Positions 1-7,262 of a DNA stretch of 8,382 nt are shown here, in pieces. Source of the stretch: Desulfobacter sp. (GTDB taxonomy: Bacteria > Desulfobacterota > Desulfobacteria > Desulfobacterales > Desulfobacteraceae); assembly GCA_030145005.1 (NCBI GenBank), contig JAQYWJ010000086.1, positions 1-8,382 on the forward strand, written 5' to 3'. Made by a program: the position numbers and the translations under genes. The first letter of the stretch is position 1. Each line of letters starts with the position of its first letter. The notes beneath the pieces are model-generated. The model did not search any database, was not told the origin of the DNA, and was given only the letters and a program-made list of their open reading frames with translations.

Positions 1-109
1 TGATTTTTAATCAATGAACTGGACACCTGGAGGGGAATTGGCTATCTTTTTTACTTTGCTCCTCTGGAGCACCATACATGTTAATGACAACGCGGCTGGA
101 ATAAAAATT
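1..109. other. Non-coding leader upstream of hisHF
   Basis: No gene is supported here. The hisHF reading frame stays open back to an ATG at 14. The encoded extension of 32 residues has no counterpart in HisH proteins, and the ATG at 14 has no Shine-Dalgarno sequence. A purine-rich GGAGGGG lies at 29-35 but is only 2 bases from an in-frame TTG at 38, too close for normal initiation. A small perfect dyad (6-bp stem, 3-base loop) covers 57-71. No convincing -35/-10 pair was identified. The segment most likely holds the 5' untranslated region and perhaps the promoter of hisHF. Confidence 0.4.
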
Positions 110-1702
110 ATGAAGATTACCGTATTAGACTATGGGGCCGGCAATGTCCGCAGCCTGATCAATGCTGTGGAAAAAATGGGCGGCAGCATTAAAATGGTTG
201 AAAAACCTGAAGATATATTGGCAGCTGAAAGGCTGATTTTTCCCGGTGTGGGCAATTATGGGGCCATGCTTGAAATCCTTCATGAGCGTGGCTTTGTTGA
301 GCCTTTGCGTGAATATCTCAACGCTGACCGACCGTTTCTGGGCATCTGCGTGGGCATGCAGGCCCTTTTTGAAGGCAGCGAGGAAGAACTGGTCTCCACC
401 AATGAGAGCATTGGTTTTTTTAAAGGCCGGGTGAAACGCTTTAGAACTGAACTGTCCGTGCCCCACATCGGGTGGAACGGCATCCATATCAAACAAGACT
501 CCCCTTTTCTTGACGGGGTGGACCCGGATACAAAATTTTATTTTGTCCATTCCTACCACATCGCGCCCGAGAACCCCGATGTCATACTAACCACCACCAC
601 CTATGATTACCCCTATGCCTCGGCTGTGCAGCAGGGTAATGTCATCGGCACCCAATTCCATCCGGAAAAAAGTGGGGTTGCCGGCATGAAGCTGCTTGAT
701 AATTTCATTCATTCAGACAGCCTTAAAGCCCGGGGGCCCGCTGACATACCGTCCAAGGGTTTGTCAAAAAGGGTGATTGCCTGCCTGGATGTCCGGTCCA
801 ACGACAATGGGGATTTAGTGGTTACCAAGGGGGATCAGTACGATGTCAGGGAAGCGGGCAGCGTCAGAAATCTTGGCAAACCCGTGTCGTTGGCCCGGAA
901 ATATTACGAGCAGGGCGCTGACGAGATCACCTTTTTAAATATAACAGGATTCAGGGATTTCCCTCTGGAGGATATGCCCATGCTAAAGGTCCTGGAACAA
1001 ACCTCAAAGCAGGTGTTTGTGCCCCTGACCATTGGCGGCGGTATCCGGGAATTCACAGATGCCCAGGGCCGGCACTATTCGTCCCTGGATGTTGCGGCAC
1101 GCTATTTCAGGGCGGGTGCGGATAAGATTTCCATTGGATCGGATGCGGTTTATATTGCCATGGCATACCTTGAATCCGGGCAGAAGACAAAGAAATCAGC
1201 CATTGAAGAGATCTCAAGGGTTTACGGAGCCCAGGCTGTGGTGATTTCCGTTGATCCCCAAAGGGTATGGGTGACCTGCCCGGAAGATGCCCCCAAACAT
1301 CATGTGGTCAAGGTAACATCCGGGGAAAAAGGCCCCAATGGTGAAGCATATTGCTGGTACCAGTGTACGGTGAGCGGGGGCCGGAAAGCCATGGATATTG
1401 ATGCGGTAGCTCTCGCAAGGGCCTGTGAAGAACTGGGGGCCGGTGAAATCTTGCTCAACTGCATAGATAAGGACGGGACCAACTCCGGATTTGATCTGGA
1501 CCTGATCAATGCCGTACGCAGCAATGTCACCATCCCGGTGATTGCCTCTTCCGGTGCCGGGTGTGAAGCGCATTTTGCCGAAGTGTTTAAATCTACAAAG
1601 GCTGAAGCGGCATTGGCTGCGGGTATTTTTCATAGGGAAGAAGTGCCCATTCAGGCGGTGAAACAGTATCTTGCCGAACAGGGCATTGAGGTACGAAAGT
1701 AA
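110..1702 (+). CDS. hisHF: Bifunctional imidazole glycerol phosphate synthase HisHF (eukaryotic HIS7-type fusion)
   Basis: The protein has 530 residues and catalyses the fifth step of histidine synthesis. Its glutaminase half releases ammonia from glutamine. Its cyclase half combines that ammonia with PRFAR to give imidazole glycerol phosphate and AICAR. Residues 1-200 are a class I glutamine amidotransferase (HisH), with nucleophile Cys80 in GICVGMQALFEGS and the His184/Glu186 pair in HPEK. A short linker (about 201-217) leads into the HisF (beta/alpha)8 barrel, with Asp227 in IACLDVR, Asp382 in VISVDPQR, the TIGGGI loop near 308 and IDKDGTNSG near 452-460. These match the catalytic aspartates and phosphate-binding loops known for HisF. 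Bacterial HisH and HisF are normally separate. The fusion and the HisF insertions (around 316-348 and 388-424, including GPNGEAYCWYQCT) resemble yeast HIS7. The start at 110 was chosen because HisH proteins begin MKITVLDYGAGN and a GGA lies 9 bases upstream. No other his gene is visible. The gene appears monocistronic and ends at a stem-loop. Confidence 0.95.
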   Translation: MKITVLDYGAGNVRSLINAVEKMGGSIKMVEKPEDILAAERLIFPGVGNYGAMLEILHERGFVEPLREYLNADRPFLGICVGMQALFEGSEEELVSTNESIGFFKGRVKRFRTELSVPHIGWNGIHIKQDSPFLDGVDPDTKFYFVHSYHIAPENPDVILTTTTYDYPYASAVQQGNVIGTQFHPEKSGVAGMKLLDNFIHSDSLKARGPADIPSKGLSKRVIACLDVRSNDNGDLVVTKGDQYDVREAGSVRNLGKPVSLARKYYEQGADEITFLNITGFRDFPLEDMPMLKVLEQTSKQVFVPLTIGGGIREFTDAQGRHYSSLDVAARYFRAGADKISIGSDAVYIAMAYLESGQKTKKSAIEEISRVYGAQAVVISVDPQRVWVTCPEDAPKHHVVKVTSGEKGPNGEAYCWYQCTVSGGRKAMDIDAVALARACEELGAGEILLNCIDKDGTNSGFDLDLINAVRSNVTIPVIASSGAGCEAHFAEVFKSTKAEAALAAGIFHREEVPIQAVKQYLAEQGIEVRK

Positions 1703-1712
1703 CTTTCATATA

Positions 1713-1768
1713 AACAGCCATGGGCTGACCTGGTCGTCTATCGCACTTAGGCTCAACCCATGGCTGTT
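1713..1768. terminator. Stem-loop between convergent genes, probable bidirectional terminator
   Basis: AACAGCCATGGG at 1713-1724 pairs perfectly with CCCATGGCTGTT at 1757-1768. After one mismatch, TGA (1726-1728) can also pair with TCA (1753-1755). The loop is about 24-32 bases. The structure lies 10 bases past the hisHF stop and 11 bases past the HDOD gene stop on the other strand, so it is placed to end both transcripts. The T-tract is poor on both sides. On the - strand the stem is followed by TTTATAT, on the + strand by AGATTAAAG, so it should work better for the - strand operon if it is intrinsic at all. Confidence 0.6.
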
Positions 1769-1779
1769 AGATTAAAGAT

Positions 1780-2628
1780 TCAGGCAACCTTTAACAGCCC
1801 TTCTACTTCTTCCATCCGGCAGGTGAAGTCCGCGATGATTTTCAATGTATCTTCGGCTGAAATGCCAATATAATCCATGGCCTGCTGGTGGAATCGATAC
1901 GCAAGTCCGTCCGCCCCCACTCCCATGCCCATCATCATGCATATGCAATCGGACAGATAGACCACGGCGATATCCTTGTCCCTGACCATGGTTTCGCTGG
2001 TAAGGTGATGATTACGGATAATTCTGACCATTCTAGGGGAGAACTTCCACATTTTGGCAATCATTGCACCAAGCTCGGCATGGTTTACCCCAATAATCTG
2101 TTTTTCAGCTTCCATAAAACTGAAATTTTCATTGATCACCAGATTGTAGATTTTTTCAAAGGCATCCTGGACAAATTTATCCAGAACGGTTTTACCGATA
2201 TCTTTGAGAAGTGAGGCTGTGAATATGCTGTTTTTATTCGGCAAGTCCAACTGGCCGGCTACCTGTTTTGCAATGAGGGCCGATGATACGGAATACTTCC
2301 ATAATGCGCCTTCGTGCAAATCATAACCTTTCTGAGTACCTTTGGTTACCTGGGCGCTTATCTTGAGCATTACCAGGTCCACAAGCCGGTCCGTTCCCAG
2401 CATCATGGCTGCTTCCTGGATGGTTTCAGCGGGATGTTTCAAACTAAAGTATGCGGAATTGGCCGTTCGAAGGATATCTGCGGTAATGGCAGGATCGTAC
2501 TGAATGATTTTGGTGATGTCTTTCATGGATGCATTGGGGTCATCTACGATTTCCAAAAGGGAGGTGACCACGGCAGGAATGGGTTTTAGATTTTTTATTT
2601 CCTTGATCAGTATTTGCAGGCTGGTCAT
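1780..2628 (-). CDS. HDOD-domain signalling protein
   Basis: This 282-residue soluble protein has an HDOD domain over about residues 8-205, followed by a helical tail of about 75 residues. HDOD domains derive from HD phosphohydrolases but usually lack their metal ligands. That is so here: the helix LWKYS (109-113) has Tyr where HD enzymes have His, and LLKDIGK (140-146) has Lys in place of the His of the HD pair, with Asp143 kept. NHAELGA (182-188) and NHH (206-208) are also typical. Catalysis is therefore unlikely and a protein-interaction or regulatory role is expected. HDOD proteins in other bacteria are tied to signalling, motility or stress control, but no partner or output can be read from this sequence. 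The ATG overlaps the stop of cheD as ATGA and is preceded by AGAGG, so translation is likely coupled to CheD. This looks like the last gene of the operon. Confidence 0.88.
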   Translation of the reverse strand: MTSLQILIKEIKNLKPIPAVVTSLLEIVDDPNASMKDITKIIQYDPAITADILRTANSAYFSLKHPAETIQEAAMMLGTDRLVDLVMLKISAQVTKGTQKGYDLHEGALWKYSVSSALIAKQVAGQLDLPNKNSIFTASLLKDIGKTVLDKFVQDAFEKIYNLVINENFSFMEAEKQIIGVNHAELGAMIAKMWKFSPRMVRIIRNHHLTSETMVRDKDIAVVYLSDCICMMMGMGVGADGLAYRFHQQAMDYIGISAEDTLKIIADFTCRMEEVEGLLKVA

Positions 2629-3104
2629 AACCGTACCTCTTTTAATCCGGATGTTTTCAGATAAATATTTCCGGAGGCAACTTCCATTTTTACGGTCCGG
2701 TTTGAATACCCCCCCACAGCCTGTTTCCAGATGGAAACATTGTTTCTGGTCAATATCTGCATCAATGCTGAATAGTTTTGTCTGCCGATATTGAAAATTC
2801 CTTCCTGGTCCATAATTTCAGCTCCGCCTGCAACAAAAACTTTGATTCTGGACTTTTCGGCGCCCAGTTCATATATCTGTTTGAACAGCGCTGGAATGCC
2901 GGTATCGGCGAACATGAACGGATTGCTTTTTGCCTTTACGGCATCAATGGCGGAGTTCGGCAGCAGATAGTGAAGTATCCCCCCTACTAAGGCTTGGGGG
3001 TCATATATTGCAAGCCCGATGCATGAACCAAGCGAGTATGTCACAATGGTATCATCGGTCCGGTTGCTGACTTTCATATCTGCTACACCTACGATGTGTT
3101 CCAT
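2625..3104 (-). CDS. cheD: Chemoreceptor glutamine deamidase CheD
   Basis: The 159-residue protein matches CheD over its full length. CheD hydrolyses specific glutamine side chains of methyl-accepting chemotaxis proteins to glutamate and so tunes receptor output. In bacteria with CheC it also binds that CheY phosphatase. The catalytic triad is visible: Cys28 in TYSLGSCIGLAIYD, His45 in GGILHYLLP and Thr22, each one residue later than in Thermotoga maritima CheD (Thr21, Cys27, His44). The later conserved segments VFVAGGAEI (109-117) and the glycine-rich VGGYSNR region (about 140-146) are present. An AAAGG site precedes the ATG. The stop overlaps the start of the HDOD gene by four bases. No other che gene or receptor gene is in the window, so its receptors must be encoded elsewhere. 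Lying 48 bases downstream of ssb, it appears to be transcribed with replication genes. Confidence 0.95.
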   Translation of the reverse strand: MEHIVGVADMKVSNRTDDTIVTYSLGSCIGLAIYDPQALVGGILHYLLPNSAIDAVKAKSNPFMFADTGIPALFKQIYELGAEKSRIKVFVAGGAEIMDQEGIFNIGRQNYSALMQILTRNNVSIWKQAVGGYSNRTVKMEVASGNIYLKTSGLKEVRL

Positions 3105-3152
3105 GTTACCTTTATTTTTTAGAATAAGTGTCGGAGAGAGGCGTTCTCACTT

Positions 3153-3683
3153 TCAGAACGGAATATCATCATCCGGAATGGATTGGTCAGGCCCGTCGGG
3201 CATGCCGGGCTGAGCCGGCCCCTGGAAATTATCTGAATTGGGCGCTGGCCGGTTCGGGGCATATCCACCCCCACTGCCGTTATCCGGCTGATTCTGATAT
3301 CCGCCGCCTCTCTGGTAACCTGATCCCCCTGAACCAGATTGGCCGCCGCCATCCCGGCTGCCCAGGAACACGAAGTTTGAAACCACAATTTCCGTGGTGT
3401 AATGGGTCTGGCCATCTTTTTCCCAGGACCGGGTCTGCAGCCGGCCTTCTATATAAACTTGCTTCCCCTTGGACAGATATTTTTCACAGACTTCAGCCTG
3501 TTTGCCAAACACCACAATCCTGTGCCATTCGGTTTTTTCCTGGCGCTCGCCTGTATTTCTGTCGGTCCAGGATTCAGAGGTGGCAAGTGAAAAATTCACC
3601 ACTGCCAAGCCCTGCTGGGAATATCTGATTTCAGGATCTTTTCCCAAATTACCGATGAGGATGACCTTATTTAAGCCTGCCAT
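3153..3683 (-). CDS. ssb: Single-stranded DNA-binding protein
   Basis: The product has 176 residues, the usual length for bacterial SSB. It coats single-stranded DNA during replication, recombination and repair, and recruits partner enzymes. Residues 1-108 form the OB-fold domain, beginning MAGLNKVILIGNLGKDPE and including WHRIVVFGKQAE and YIEGRLQTRSWEKDGQ. Residues about 110-165 are a flexible linker rich in Gly, Gln, Asn and Pro. The protein ends in the acidic tip DDDIPF, the docking peptide for SSB-interacting proteins. A strong AAGGAGA site lies about 8 bases before the ATG. The gene follows gyrB after 46 bases and precedes cheD by 48 bases on the same strand. No convincing terminator was seen in either gap, so it probably belongs to the dnaN-gyrB transcript. 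Confidence 0.97.
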   Translation of the reverse strand: MAGLNKVILIGNLGKDPEIRYSQQGLAVVNFSLATSESWTDRNTGERQEKTEWHRIVVFGKQAEVCEKYLSKGKQVYIEGRLQTRSWEKDGQTHYTTEIVVSNFVFLGSRDGGGQSGSGGSGYQRGGGYQNQPDNGSGGGYAPNRPAPNSDNFQGPAQPGMPDGPDQSIPDDDIPF

Positions 3684-3690
3684 ATTTAAA

Positions 3691-3709
3691 TCTCCTTTTT
3701 TAAGGATAT
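3691..3709 (-). promoter_or_regulatory. ssb ribosome-binding site inside a small hairpin
   Basis: Read on the - strand, TCCTT (3706-3702), a loop of four A (3701-3698) and AAGGA (3697-3693) form a perfect 5-bp hairpin. A further two pairs are possible beyond one mismatch. The right arm is the ssb Shine-Dalgarno sequence itself. Pairing would mask the ribosome-binding site, but the stem is short and rich in A:U. A regulatory role is only a suggestion. The ribosome-binding site itself is certain. Confidence 0.4.
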
Positions 3710-3729
3710 CTTCTCTTTAATTAATAGCC

Positions 3730-6144
3730 CTAGTAATCCAGGGAAGACACTTCCAGTGCATGCTTCTGGATAAAATTGCGCCGGGGCTCTACCTCTTCGC
3801 CCATGAGCAGGGTAAATATCTCGTCAGCCTTTTCCGCATCTTCAATATCCACCCTGAGCATAATCCGTTTTTCCGGATTCATGGTTGTTTCCCACAGCTG
3901 GTCCGCATTCATCTCACCCAGACCTTTGTAACGCTGTATATTGATCCCCTTTTTGGCTTCGGCCATGAGAAATTCATAAAGGCCGTTTAAATCATCAAGG
4001 GTTGTTACGGTTTTTGCATCAGCCGCCTTTGAGGACATGGAAAAGGGTGGCTGGTTCAAGTCTTTTATTTTTTCATAGGCCTGACGCATTTTCTGGTAGT
4101 CGTTGGTGCCGAGAATGTCTCTTCCCACACGCAGCAGCTTTGTCTGCCCGGTGTTGTCCAGAATATCCATTTCATAAATGCTGCGTTCCTGATCAAATTC
4201 GATCTCCTGGGGCGTGTATCCTTTATCTTTCAGCATCTCGGATAAGGCTTCCAGGTTGGTTATTTCTTCCAGGAAGCGTTTTGAACTGACCCCTTCCCTG
4301 ATCAAGGTAAACAGAAGATCCGTATCATAATCGCGTTTGTGAAGCTGGTTCATGCTGTTGTAGTAGTCTGTCATATTTTGCAGGAACGCATAGAATTCAT
4401 CTTCGGTCAGAGGCGTGTCACTGCCGTTGATCACGATTTGTTTCTGGGATGAAATTCTGCGGATCAGGTAATCGGCGTATTCGGTTTCATTTTTCAGGTA
4501 TACGCCGTTTTTCCTTGATCCCACCCTGAAAAGCGGGGGTTGGGCAATATACAGATAGCCACTTGATATCAGGTCCGGCATCTGGCGGTAGAAAAAGGTG
4601 AGAAGCAGGGTCCGGATGTGTGAGCCGTCCACGTCCGCATCCGTCATGATGACCACTTTATGATAGCGGATTTTTTCTATGTTGTACTCTTCCCTGCCTG
4701 CGCCTGTGCCCAGCACCGTAATGATATTTTTTATCTCATCACTTCGAAGAATTTTGTCGAACCGGGCCTTTTCCACATTGAGGATTTTACCTTTCAAGGG
4801 AAGGATGGCCTGGAAGCGCCGGTCCCGGCCCTGTTTGGCAGACCCACCTGCAGAATCGCCCTCCACAAGGAACAGTTCACGCTCTGCAGGATCGGCAAAC
4901 TGGCATTCGGCAAGTTTGCCCGGCAAAGTGGAATCAAGCAATGTCCCTTTTTTACGGGCAAGTTCCCTGGCTCGTTTGGCCGCATCCCTAGCCCGTGCCG
5001 CATCCACGCCCTTGGCAATGATTTTTTTGGCGACATTGGGGTTTTCTTCCAGGAATTGGCCCAGTTTTTCATTGAGCAGGGATTCAACAATACCCTTGAC
5101 CTCATTGTTGCCCAGTTTTGTCTTGGTCTGGCCTTCAAACTGGGGCTCCATAAGTTTGACGGAGATGATGACGGCTAAGCCCTCTCTCATGTCATCGCCG
5201 CTGATCTTGATGCTCTGCATATTTTTGGGCAGATTGGTGTTGCCTGAAATATAGGCATTCACCGTGCGGGTCAGGGCGCCTTTAAATCCGGATACATGGA
5301 ATCCGCCTTCAATGGTCCTGATATTGTTGGCAAAAGAGTACAGTTTCTCCTTGAAGGTATCATTGTACTGAATGGCTACCTCTATCTGGACATCGTTTTT
5401 ATCCCCTTCAATATGGATGGGATCGTGCAGCGCCGAGCAGGACCGGTTAAGGTATTCCACAAAGGAGACGATTCCGCCTTCATAATGAAAGTCATCTTTC
5501 TGTGCGGATCGTTCGTCTTCAATGACAATTCTGACCCCTTTGTTCAAAAAGGCCAGTTCCCGGATGCGTCGGGACAGGGTGTCATAGCTGAACTCGTTTT
5601 GATTCATAATGGTGAAATCCGGGGAAAACGTGATCCTGGTTCCCTTTTTTTCCGTATCACCAAGGATTTCAAGTTCAGTGAGTTTGTGGCCTTTGGAATA
5701 GGTCTGGTTGTAGGTTTTGCCGTTTTTGAACACCTCCATGGTCAGATGCTCGGATAAGGCATTGACAACGGAGATACCGACACCATGCAGGCCGCCGGAG
5801 ACTTTATAGGCTCCTTTATCGAATTTGCCGCCGGCATGCAGTTTGGTCATGACTACCTCGCAGGCCGGTATATGTTCGGTTTCGTGCATTTCAACCGGGA
5901 TACCCCGGCCGTTGTCCTCCACACTCACCGACATATCCTCGTGGATGGTGACAAGAACCGTGTCGCAATATCCTGCCATGGCCTCATCAATGCAATTGTC
6001 CACCACCTCATATACTAGATGGTGCAGGCCTTCAAGGTCCACGTTTCCGATATACATGGACGGTCTTTTCCGGACAGCTTCAAGGCCTTCTAAAACTTTG
6101 ATGGCGCCTGCGCCGTAATCTTTGCTTCCTTGGTTTTTATTCAT
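3730..6144 (-). CDS. gyrB: DNA gyrase subunit B
   Basis: The 804-residue protein is the ATPase and TOPRIM subunit of DNA gyrase, which with GyrA introduces negative supercoils. The N-terminal GHKL ATPase shows YEVVDNCIDEA (Glu46 as catalytic base, Asn50 for Mg), EDNGRGIP (76-83) and the lid segment ending SGGLHGVG (116-123). The transducer domain (about 225-400) includes the QTK loop (339-341). TOPRIM shows EGDSAGG (428-434, Glu428) and DADVDG (502-507), the metal-binding acidic residues. The long region between TOPRIM and the C-terminal QRYKGLGEMN (737-746) is the insertion typical of Gram-negative GyrB; full length equals that of E. coli GyrB. The QTK and EGDSAGG context and the position next to dnaN favour GyrB over ParE. 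The start ATG overlaps the dnaN stop as ATGA and has no clear Shine-Dalgarno sequence, implying translational coupling to dnaN. Confidence 0.97.
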   Translation of the reverse strand: MNKNQGSKDYGAGAIKVLEGLEAVRKRPSMYIGNVDLEGLHHLVYEVVDNCIDEAMAGYCDTVLVTIHEDMSVSVEDNGRGIPVEMHETEHIPACEVVMTKLHAGGKFDKGAYKVSGGLHGVGISVVNALSEHLTMEVFKNGKTYNQTYSKGHKLTELEILGDTEKKGTRITFSPDFTIMNQNEFSYDTLSRRIRELAFLNKGVRIVIEDERSAQKDDFHYEGGIVSFVEYLNRSCSALHDPIHIEGDKNDVQIEVAIQYNDTFKEKLYSFANNIRTIEGGFHVSGFKGALTRTVNAYISGNTNLPKNMQSIKISGDDMREGLAVIISVKLMEPQFEGQTKTKLGNNEVKGIVESLLNEKLGQFLEENPNVAKKIIAKGVDAARARDAAKRARELARKKGTLLDSTLPGKLAECQFADPAERELFLVEGDSAGGSAKQGRDRRFQAILPLKGKILNVEKARFDKILRSDEIKNIITVLGTGAGREEYNIEKIRYHKVVIMTDADVDGSHIRTLLLTFFYRQMPDLISSGYLYIAQPPLFRVGSRKNGVYLKNETEYADYLIRRISSQKQIVINGSDTPLTEDEFYAFLQNMTDYYNSMNQLHKRDYDTDLLFTLIREGVSSKRFLEEITNLEALSEMLKDKGYTPQEIEFDQERSIYEMDILDNTGQTKLLRVGRDILGTNDYQKMRQAYEKIKDLNQPPFSMSSKAADAKTVTTLDDLNGLYEFLMAEAKKGINIQRYKGLGEMNADQLWETTMNPEKRIMLRVDIEDAEKADEIFTLLMGEEVEPRRNFIQKHALEVSSLDY

Positions 6145-7262
6145 GATAGATGTATGGACATTATTACGCAGATAAGGTTATTGTTTTTCATGCTTTTAAC
6201 GATGCAAGGGCTTTTGCTGTCTTTGATGTTCAATGTCACTATTTCGTCTTCAAACAGATTAAGGGCGTCCATGAAGTACCTGGGGTTAAAGGCACTTTTT
6301 ATTTCTTCGCCTGAGAAACCAACCATGAGCTGTTCTTTTGACTCGCCGATCTCAGGGTTGGTGATGGTAACGGTCAGACTATTTTCCTTGAAGTTGAATA
6401 TAACGCTTTTATAATCTTCCGAGGTAAGGATGGATACCCGTTTCATCAGTGTTAGAAACATTGCCCGGTCAACTTCAATGGGGATCATGCCATCGAAATT
6501 AATGACAAGCCTGTAGTCCGGGTAGTCGCCTTCAAGCAGTTTGATCATGATGGATTCATTGGCCCGCTGGAACACGAAATGATTGTCCTTGACGCCTACC
6601 TTGATGGTCTCTATATCAGAATCAATGAATTTTCCAAGTTCGGCCAGCCCTTTTTTGGGGATGATTACCCGGGAACTTCCTATATCCAGATTCCCTGTAA
6701 ACGGCGCATCAAAACAGTGAAGCCTTCTTGAATCCGTTGAGACGATCCGCAGCACTTCCTCTCCTTCAACCACGGCCTTTTCAATCAGAGAACCCAGGAC
6801 ATAGATCCTTTTTTCGTCGTTCTGGTATCCCACCACCGAAGATACGGCCACCATTTTTTTCAGGTCTTTGGCTGCAAGTTCTATGAAGTTGACGTTTTCA
6901 ATCACAGGGGTTTCAGGAAAGTTTTCATAATCCGAGGAGACAATGTGGTAAACACTGTCCCCGGATCCTATTTCAACCCACCGGTTTTCAACCTCATTGA
7001 TGCAGATATTTTCATTGGGATATTCCCTGATGATTTCAAAGAATTTTTTTGAGTTGATAGACAGAATACCAGGGGTTTCAATCTGCGCCTCATAGGTGCC
7101 GGTGAAAACCGTTTCAAGGTCATTGGCCGTGATGGTTATCTTTGACTCAGTCGCCTTGATCAAGATGTCGGAGGTGATTTTTAAATTTGTTTTTCTGCCG
7201 CTGATACCCTGAATTCTCGCCAGAACTTCCAGGATATCTTTTTTATTGAAGGAAAATTTCAT
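6141..7262 (-). CDS. dnaN: DNA polymerase III beta subunit (sliding clamp)
   Basis: The product has 373 residues, close to the E. coli clamp (366). It forms a dimeric ring around DNA that tethers polymerase III and other partners. All three clamp domains are present. The start MKFSFNKKDILEVLARIQG, the STDSRRLH segment (175-182, equivalent to TDGHRL), LEGDYPDYR (243-251) and FNPRYFMDAL (325-334) are family landmarks. The extreme C-terminus is unusual: VIMSIHLS replaces the common VMPMRL/I, changing residues that in E. coli line the partner-binding pocket. The ATG is preceded by AAGGAT at good spacing. The gene starts an apparent operon with gyrB, overlapping it by 4 bases. recF and dnaA, frequent neighbours, are not here. 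The preceding gap of 139 bases holds a candidate promoter. Confidence 0.96.
   Translation of the reverse strand: MKFSFNKKDILEVLARIQGISGRKTNLKITSDILIKATESKITITANDLETVFTGTYEAQIETPGILSINSKKFFEIIREYPNENICINEVENRWVEIGSGDSVYHIVSSDYENFPETPVIENVNFIELAAKDLKKMVAVSSVVGYQNDEKRIYVLGSLIEKAVVEGEEVLRIVSTDSRRLHCFDAPFTGNLDIGSSRVIIPKKGLAELGKFIDSDIETIKVGVKDNHFVFQRANESIMIKLLEGDYPDYRLVINFDGMIPIEVDRAMFLTLMKRVSILTSEDYKSVIFNFKENSLTVTITNPEIGESKEQLMVGFSGEEIKSAFNPRYFMDALNLFEDEIVTLNIKDSKSPCIVKSMKNNNLICVIMSIHLS

Noticed and set aside
125..559. Open frame of 144 codons on the - strand
   Set aside because: It is antisense to the HisH domain, where the Cys80 motif and downstream triad are clear. It has no recognisable motif.
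729..741. GC-rich palindromic stretch at the HisH-HisF junction
   Set aside because: It encodes Ala-Arg-Gly-Pro in the interdomain linker in an unbroken frame. There is no sign of a repeat, frameshift or recombination scar beyond base composition.
3105..3152. Weak hairpins between ssb and cheD as a terminator
   Set aside because: The possible stems (AAGTG/CACTT and TTATT/AATAA on the - strand) are five pairs each, mostly A:T, with no proper T-tract after a GC-rich stem.
4660..5254. Overlapping + strand open frames of 172 and 191 codons
   Set aside because: They are antisense shadows of gyrB, whose EGDSAGG and transducer region are encoded here on the - strand.
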